A stretch of DNA of 64,000 bases from Ignelater luminosus (taxonomy: Eukaryota > Arthropoda > Insecta > Coleoptera > Elateridae), in assembly GCA_011009095.1 (NCBI GenBank), contig VTPC01089976.1, forward strand, positions 318,931 through 382,930. The letters are read 5' to 3'. The notes under the pieces are model-generated. The model had not been told where the DNA came from and made no database searches. It worked only from the letters and a program-made list of their open reading frames with translations. Below are positions 59,201-64,000 of the stretch, in pieces (position 1 is the first letter of the stretch; every line of letters starts with the position of its first letter). The translations under genes were made by a program, and so were the position numbers.

Positions 59201-61094
59201 ATACCAGTCTGTTTCCACCAGTTTCAACAAATTATAAGTGGGGTGGAAAAATGACTTCCTGTCCAGAAGACTGTATTATTTTAAAACAGAAATTAGGGAC
59301 CATTCCCAAATATGTTGAATCTATAGACTGTGTCATTCATTTAGGTAAATAATTTAGTTTTTATACAAATGTGAAATCTATTCAAATGATTCTCTTTTTC
59401 AGCTAATAGTTCAAAATGGCCGAATGATCTAAATGCTATACATTCTTTGAAAAATGGCTTTTATTTAGAAATTTCGAAACTACTAAAAGAAGATCATCAA
59501 ATTGTGTCAAATATAAAATTGGATTGTTTATATGTTTTCTATGAAGGATTAGTTTTTCGATTTAGCTTGTATTTGCCAAAAGAGGTGTCTATTCTAAAAA
59601 AATTCACTACATTAAATGGATCGACAGCATTTGAAGAAACAGTGCAAAGTGTTAAAATTGAAAAATCTCTTCATATTTTACCAAAGACTATAGGAGCTCT
59701 GCATGGGTAATTGACTTATTATATAATATTTCTAGTAAAACATGGCTTAGGTAATTTTCGTTGTAGGTTGCAAAAACAAATGGAAACATTTGGTGCCAGT
59801 ACTGGTTTGATAAAAAGATGGCTGCGATCTCATCTAATAGATGAATGTCACATATCTGACATTGCAGTAACATTATTAAATGCTTACTTATATCTTAGGC
59901 CTACAGCTTATAGTAGACCAAATTTACCTCAAGTGGCGTTTTTGAGATTTTTGCAGTTTATGATGGAGTTTGATTGTAATTTGCAATATATTGTTGTAGA
60001 CTTTAATAATGAAATCACAAGTAAGTGATTGAATAAGCATTCTTTGTAAGGTACTAACTAGTTTTTTTTTTTTTAGAAGAAACACTGAGTGATTTAGATG
60101 AAAGATTTCAAACAAGTCGTGAGAAATTTCCACCTCTATTTATAATAACATCATATGACATGAAAGATTCTTTGTTTTCAAAATCATGCGCTAAAGAAAC
60201 ATTGAAAAGAATGTCGTTGTTAGCCAAGACAACATTTGATTACATTTCCTCATCGTTTTTTAAAAAGAATGAAGTAAGTTAATAATAAATGTGACTGATG
60301 AATTTGATAATATTGAAACATAAATTGTAGGTGAATAATTTATTAATGCCACAGAGTTTGAATTCTATAAAAGTAAGTATTAATAATTTGTTTTTATCGG
60401 CCCAAGCAGTGTAGCGGTGATGACACCTACCACTAATTCATTTTGCATTTGTGTAAATGGCACTGATGGGCTGATGTAAGTTTGAATTGCAGTAGTACAG
60501 AAATAAAATAATTTGTTTTAATTGTTTTATGTTCTAATAAATATTAATGTAATTGTAGGAGTTATTTATACCAAATTTAGAAGGATATAATCTGTTAATA
60601 CATATTAAACCTTTAATGAACCCGAGGAGATACCAAAGGTTAAACTATCCAAATGCTGAAAGCAGTAAAGTACAATTGGAAAAGTATGACAAAGATCAGA
60701 GTACCAAGATGCCAGTTGTAGATTTTAATCCCATTGAAAAATATTTAACAGAACTGAGGGTAATTCTATAGTTTCTTTGCTGTTTTGATCGTTACTAATT
60801 CTGTTAATATCTTTTTAGCAAGCTTATGGTAATGTTGCACTATTCTTCCATGATCCATATGGAGGTAATGTGATTGGTGTCTTGTGGAATCCTGCTGAGC
60901 AAGAAGAGAAAGAATTTAAGGTTAGTTGTTGTGAAGTGTATAGATCTCTGAGATAATTGTGTTTGTTTTAGGTGTCACATGTTGAAGGAAGAATGCTGAA
61001 GAGTAATAAATTGCATTTAAATACAGAAGCAATAATCGAAGATTTCTACTTAATGGGTGAGAATATAGTGAGAGAAATAAAATTACAGAGGTGA
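50253..61094 (+). CDS. NOL6: NOL6 (Nrap/Utp22) nucleolar protein, eleven exons
   Basis: Exons: 50253-51649, 58431-58748, 58819-59130, 59199-59344, 59403-59706, 59767-60020, 60077-60273, 60331-60372, 60559-60759, 60819-60920, 60972-61094. All have GT-AG borders and phases agree throughout; 1131 residues, close to human NOL6 (1146). The protein belongs to the UtpC part of the small-subunit processome in 18S rRNA maturation and is built from two inactive nucleotidyltransferase/PAP-like modules. Visible: an acidic, low-complexity N-terminus; KRKVHFVDE; the PPTAEELTNLQET motif; HLSASGDHLKT; VDVVISMPKVCFLEKDYLN with YTVKCKHCL; later NAFDNIEKGPPSNHPEG; FRRFWGELAECRRF; CEIVHFP; ALFFHDPYGGNVIGVLWNP near the end. 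Poly(A) signal AATAAA at 61160-61165. Intron 1 is 6781 bases and holds piggyBac and other elements; all others are short. Confidence 0.96.
52214..52471 (-). pseudogene. C-terminal remnant of a second piggyBac-like transposase
   Basis: The minus-strand frame reads KRCHDRYTKFRQTVSAKKAA, then LKTKKVNTVCNGCNYLQN and HKMLGYNCYLKIS. It resembles the cysteine-rich end of insect piggyBac-like transposases (RRC--CY-KL, then K-KKVNT-C--C--K--LCYNCY), though some cysteines and the spacing are altered. It is unrelated in sequence to the piggyBac at 55057. The catalytic part was not found upstream on this strand. Confidence 0.5.
52892..54141. mobile_element. CAGGGTGTC TA-flanked element, 1.25 kb
   Basis: The ends CAGGGTGTCTCGTAAATG and CGTTTACGGGACACCCTG are inverted and stay similar for about 45 bases (CCGATAAAGCTTCAGGTA). 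TA borders each side (52890-52891 and 54142-54143). Flanking sequence continues across the insertion: ATGTTCCCGTAACTTTACAG, GACATGCTAT on the left and ATATGAAATCAACTT on the right match, in order, an uninterrupted repeat unit at about 54280-54320. A paralogous empty site therefore supports the boundaries and the TA duplication. The interior has no clear transposase. Confidence 0.88.
54142..54400. repeat. Tandem pair of ~80-130 bp direct repeats
   Basis: ATATGAAATCAACTTAGAAT, then TCTCCTGATTACAGATACAT and GATATCTTGAATA occur at about 54144-54215 and again at about 54311-54385. The part before each copy (GTCTGTTGCCATGTTCC) also recurs at 52852 and 54266. The TA-flanked element at 52892 split the first unit. 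Confidence 0.8.
54554..55049. repeat. Direct repeat pair ending at the piggyBac site
   Basis: A 23-base unit containing GCCATTCCACATGAAATCG occurs at 54554-54576 and at 55027-55049, the second lying four bases before the TTAA where the piggyBac inserted. In between, near 54854, TTAACCTGATTGTTTAAAAA resembles the left end of the TTAA MITE at 57592, apparently a truncated copy. Confidence 0.6.
55057..57286 (+). mobile_element. piggyBac element with broken transposase
   Basis: TTAA (55053-55056 and 57287-57290) flanks ends CCCTTTCTCTGCTGAA and TTCAGCAGCGAAAGGA, nearly perfect inverse partners. The subterminal regions hold ACGTATATATA-type repeats on both sides (about 55070-55170 and 57125-57215). 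The length of 2230 bp is somewhat short for a full piggyBac because of an internal deletion in the transposase gene. Confidence 0.93.
55293..56942 (+). pseudogene. piggyBac transposase with a frameshift and a deleted catalytic segment
   Basis: The start is MNSYVGISEAEAKHLHE, followed by an acidic serine-rich region (DSSSSSEDEVVDTPGPSKRR). A frame change occurs near 55620-55660, after FFTQEL. The core continues with EWEEVFLFLGVTMLISGNKK, FENLCIDESLLLFKGRL (first catalytic Asp), LFTDNWYTSPILAEYL (second Asp) and VLKWCDRREVYLLTT. After EKSECVK the frame stops at 56522. The family's next block, the MGGVD-type motif with the third Asp, is missing, and the sequence resumes at RKTMKWYKKVFFHLVDLAV (from about 56539). 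The end keeps the cysteine-rich domain (CHVCKHTELG, YTCEECDVALC, CFEKYHT). The loss of the third catalytic site makes it inactive even apart from the frameshift. Confidence 0.92.
57592..57975. mobile_element. piggyBac-like MITE flanked by TTAA
   Basis: CCCGATTGTTCAAGATTCT after TTAA (57588-57591) pairs with AGAATTTTAAAACATCGGG before TTAA (57976-57979), with one or two shifts. At 384 bp it is non-coding. A similar left end lies at 54857. Confidence 0.75.
60397..60510 (+). repeat. Possible tRNA-derived SINE fragment in NOL6 intron 8
   Basis: GTGTAGCGGTGATGACACC resembles the A-box region of tRNA-derived SINEs, and GTTTGAATTGCAG (about 60480) resembles a B box with one mismatch to GWTYRANNC. 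The spacing of about 70 bases is wider than in tRNA. Copies elsewhere in the window were not seen, so this stays tentative. Confidence 0.35.
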
Positions 61095-61165
61095 AGAAGA
61101 GTTAAATAGTATAAAAATATGTACATATTAAGTTTTAAAGTTTATCTTTTATTGATGTAAATAAA

Positions 61166-62206
61166 AAGATTTTAATTTTAAAGCAATATTTGGTAACTTA
61201 TAAAGTGCATACTATGTGGCAATTGTCAAGTAATGAATAACAAATAATTGCAATTTACATTCATAAACTATTTTATCTATCAATATGTATTTTTTGTTAC
61301 CAGTTGAGTTACAACTAATGTTCTGTGATTTTCCAAGTCACAGAATATAAATAATGTATTAATTGTTAGAATAGTTCTTGACCTTACATCAAACTTTATT
61401 TAGTTGTTTTAGCTTTATGTATTTAACAAAATCGTGTTTCATTCATTAAAAGCATAAACATTTGTTATTTGACAAAAATCATATGTATGCTTTAACCAAA
61501 TATGAATCTATCAAATTGAGAATAAGATGGCGACATCTTTAGATAATTTTTAATTTCCAGCTATGTAGAATTAGCTAAAATGTGTATGGTTTTTAAGAGC
61601 ATCATTTATGTAGATTTGTTTTCTATGTAAGTTTTATATCTATTTGTAACTTTGTTATCCTTTGAAATTAAAAATATGAATCAAAATTGATATTTATTTT
61701 TAGAATTAAATTAATATTTTGGCAAACAAACAAACTGACTCATGAAAGTAATGCAGGGTGTCATGAATAATGATTGAATTCAGTTGAATTTAGAATGTAA
61801 CTAATTATACGTACATTTATTGATTACTACAACTTCTATTCCAACTAAATTGCAGTTTAAAAATTAAATACTAGGGTGTTTGTTTTATAATTAAAATAAT
61901 GAATGCTATAAATTGAGTAGGTACCATGCAATCAAGAAAAAAATGAAGTTAAAGCAGGCCACGAATCATACTATGTGGCAGTGTTCTCTGCAAATATCTA
62001 TTGTTTTACTCAAAGTTTAATTTATAATTGCCATTTTGAAATGTCATTGAATTTGAATATTGGTTTAACCTAACAATTCACAAGTGTCGGCTGCTATGCT
62101 CTTAGCAGCAACATTGTCACATGATATTGATCATGGCATACTTCAATTTCATTTTTTTTTATCAGATGGTGCTACTTATACCTATAGCAACTTTTTATGT
62201 GAAATA
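61166..62206. other. NOL6 3' flank, nothing recognised
   Basis: AT-rich spacer. CAGGGTGTCATG near 61754 resembles a transposon end, but no inverse partner was found. Confidence 0.35.
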
Positions 62207-62985
62207 CAGGGTGTCTGTCTACTAACCGTCTGATGGTTTTCATCATTAAATAATTCTTTATAAAATAATCATTAAAGAAATAATGTACTCAAAAAGTAGA
62301 AACCTATGGATACCCTACTTTTCAAGTATCCCCACAAGAAGTAATCTGGAGCTATTAATTTGGGGGACCTTGAAGGGAAAAGAATACCACTTCAACGAGA
62401 TAACTTCGCAATCAATATTTTTTCTTTGCGATTCAGGTTCCAAAAACGTTTGCAATATGCAATGATCAGAAGTTATGATAGCAGCTTGGCCATTTTCTTC
62501 AAAGAAGTGAGGACGAATTACTGTGACTGCTAATATTGCCCACCTTAGTGTAACAGCTTTTCGTGCAATTCCATTCAGTTTTCAGAGCAGTAGTAGTGCA
62601 TATTTTGTTTCACATATCCAATTAAAATAAAATGTGCTACATCCGACATGAACAAATTGTTTAATAATCTTGGATGTAATGTTAATTTGTATGTAATTGT
62701 CTGCAAAAACTCATATGAACAGCCTTACTGTTTTCATTTAGATGCTGAGCAACTTGCAGTTTATAACGGTGTACTTTAAAATGTTGTGTAAAGTTGAATG
62801 GATTATATCTAATACCAGCATGTTTGCAGATAGATCGTTGACAACTATCTTCTGCAGAATCACGTACAATTTCAGTAGCTGCTTCATTCTGAATTCTACG
62901 AGGAAGATCACTTCTTTCAAAATTGCACATGCCAGAACAATGTTATTTACAATTTTACATTAATACAACTTTTCTTGACACCTAG
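62207..62985 (-). mobile_element. Collapsed Tc1/mariner-like element with CAGGGTGTC end and transposase remnants
   Basis: The minus strand carries transposase pieces in family order: HFKVHRYKLQVAQHLNEN (about 62720-62800), the usual PYK-QLVQ-L motif before the catalytic core; DVAHFILIGYVKQNMHYYC, then SEN (about 62590-62660), including the first catalytic-site region; and SPKLIAPDYFLWGYLKS (about 62310-62370), a form of RSPDLTAPDYFLWGYLK with the last acidic residue altered. It has many stops and an internal loss where the QQDGA motif would be. The 3' end is CAGGGTGTCTGTC (62207), next to TA. The other end is probably near GACACCTAG (62977-62985) and is worn. Confidence 0.75.
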
Positions 62986-63218
62986 TTTATTAGTAGAGAT
63001 GTACAACAAAATCATAAAAAGAATTTATCTACTAATATTATGTATAATTATCCTTAAAAATAATACAGAATATAGTAAAAATTATATAAAATCACTTTGA
63101 TCACTGTAAAATCACTCTGAGTTGCTATTGACGTCTTAAAAAAAAAAAATGTACTTGGCAGTATTTCTACGTATGAAGGCATCACAAACATAAAACTACG
63201 ACATTAAAGAGAACTTAT

Positions 63219-63590
63219 TTAAGTCTTAAAATTTACATTTTCTATTACTAATTTATCTGTCTTATATAAGTTACCAATTAATACCTGAAATAAAGTTGAT
63301 CAATAAAAATATAAAAATAATCTTTACACTTTAGTTACCTGTCTTTTTATTATTTCTAAATTATCATAACCTTTATTGATTTGTTGTTTAATTTGAATTT
63401 GATCTGTTAAGCTTTTATTTTCCTTAAAACTATCTCTTATTCGTCGTAAAGCATAATTTCTGCAAAATAATTTTTTATCAATCACATAACACATTGTGAA
63501 TTAAAGCTACCTGAAATTGTATGAAGGGAATTTCTTTGATTCTCGTATTAATAACCTATATAATGATAACACTTGTAGTTTAGAAGACAT
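63219..63590 (-). CDS. LYRM4: LYRM4/ISD11 mitochondrial iron-sulfur assembly protein, three exons
   Basis: Exons 63590-63511, 63459-63339 and 63284-63219 have GT-AG borders and matched phases: 267 bases, 88 residues. ISD11 binds and stabilises the cysteine desulfurase NFS1 together with acyl-ACP in the mitochondrial matrix. The LYR motif is in VLSLYRLLIRESKKFPSYNF, followed by RNYALRRIRDSFKENKSL (LYRM family arginines), then an amphipathic middle, IIKRQVLIGNLY, and KTDKLVIEN close to the family's YSTDKLIIE end. Human LYRM4 has 91 residues and lines up along the whole length. The exons are too short to stand out as long open frames. The gene is convergent with NOL6, with a collapsed transposon between them. 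Confidence 0.95.
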
Positions 63591-64000
63591 AATAATTTTA
63601 TATTTTTATCTGTTACCACGTGCAAATATAGTAATGCATTAAAAAGATAAGATGACTTTTTATTGTTCACAGTTCACAACTGTCATGTTATATCGATAAA
63701 GTAGAATTCGTAGAATTCTTTAAATGAAATACAGGAATGCCAATATTGAATGGTACAAATACAAACTTTGAAAAGAAATCCCCATTAATAAGTTCAATAC
63801 AGGGCGATTGAACAGATTATTAGGGAGTTTGAGTAAATTCACGTTAAAATCCCATTAAGATAAAGTCACGTGACCAAACACGGTAAGAATTTAGCGGGCA
63901 TGTAACATTTAAAGAGTTTGAGCAAACAAACAACAATATACCAACGTTAACGCAACCTAACATAACCTGACGATCTAAGTGGATGTGGTTATTTAAAAAA
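63591..64000. other. Upstream of LYRM4, nothing recognised
   Basis: Probable LYRM4 promoter region and spacer to the window edge. CACGTG-like and GTCACGTGACC (about 63866) E-box sequence is visible. No exon is supported. Confidence 0.3.

Noticed and set aside
60397-60510. A tRNA gene in NOL6 intron 8
   Set aside because: A- and B-box-like motifs are weak and too far apart, and no cloverleaf can be drawn; kept only as a tentative SINE.
1-64000. CRISPR arrays, prokaryotic operons, riboswitches, rRNA genes
   Set aside because: None seen; the sequence has spliced animal genes throughout.

Overview
The window is AT-rich animal nuclear DNA, almost certainly from an insect. The evidence is multi-exon genes with GT-AG introns, arthropod-style core promoters (TATA plus a TCAGTY/TCATTC initiator), and many mariner, Tc1-like, hAT and piggyBac elements. 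I cannot name the species or place the order. All protein identities come from reading motifs and comparing them with remembered families; no database search was run.

Genes in order: (1) the last coding exon of par-6 (+, 9292-9938), with the first 9.3 kb most simply its intron; (2) a small secreted histidine-rich protein in three exons (-, 17604-18466) with a clear TATA/initiator promoter; (3) ARL16, an Arf-like GTPase (-, 19826-20402), carrying a one-base frameshift in the P-loop; (4) an ARHGAP11A-type RhoGAP in ten exons (+, 20839-25092), divergent from ARL16; (5) a Speedy/RINGO-type CDK activator in three exons (-, 29127-29871); (6) SYVN1/HRD1, the ER-associated degradation E3 ligase, in five exons (+, 33981-41451); (7) a Tret1-like sugar transporter (-, 46341-47756); (8) NOL6, a small-subunit processome protein, in eleven exons (+, 50253-61094); (9) LYRM4/ISD11, an iron-sulfur assembly factor in three small exons (-, 63219-63590). 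These are housekeeping or regulatory genes with no operon-like link. The shared ~440 bp spacer between ARL16 and ARHGAP11A may be a bidirectional promoter.

Much of the rest is transposon-derived, especially the par-6 intron, SYVN1 intron 3 (5.5 kb) and NOL6 intron 1 (6.8 kb). Elements with terminal inverted repeats (TIRs) and target-site duplications (TSDs) visible in the sequence include hAT copies (7568-8236, 32396-33252, 42342-44943, 48476-49359), a mariner (30586-31833) nested in an older hAT-like copy, a piggyBac with a broken transposase (55057-57286), two TTAA-flanked piggyBac-like MITEs, a Harbinger-like MITE, and several TA-flanked elements beginning CAGGGTG/CAGTGTG.

Most unusual: a degenerate mariner-like element (42888-44539) with plant/Stowaway-type ends (CTCCCTCTGTCCC) and plant-type DD39D transposase motifs, nested in a hAT element; two large foldback structures made of opposed Tc1-like transposase fragments (26153-26846 and 34830-35690); a Speedy/RINGO gene in an insect; and the P-loop frameshift in ARL16. 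A possible second TATA/initiator promoter followed by a signal-peptide-like exon lies at 10692-10837, with no convincing downstream exons.
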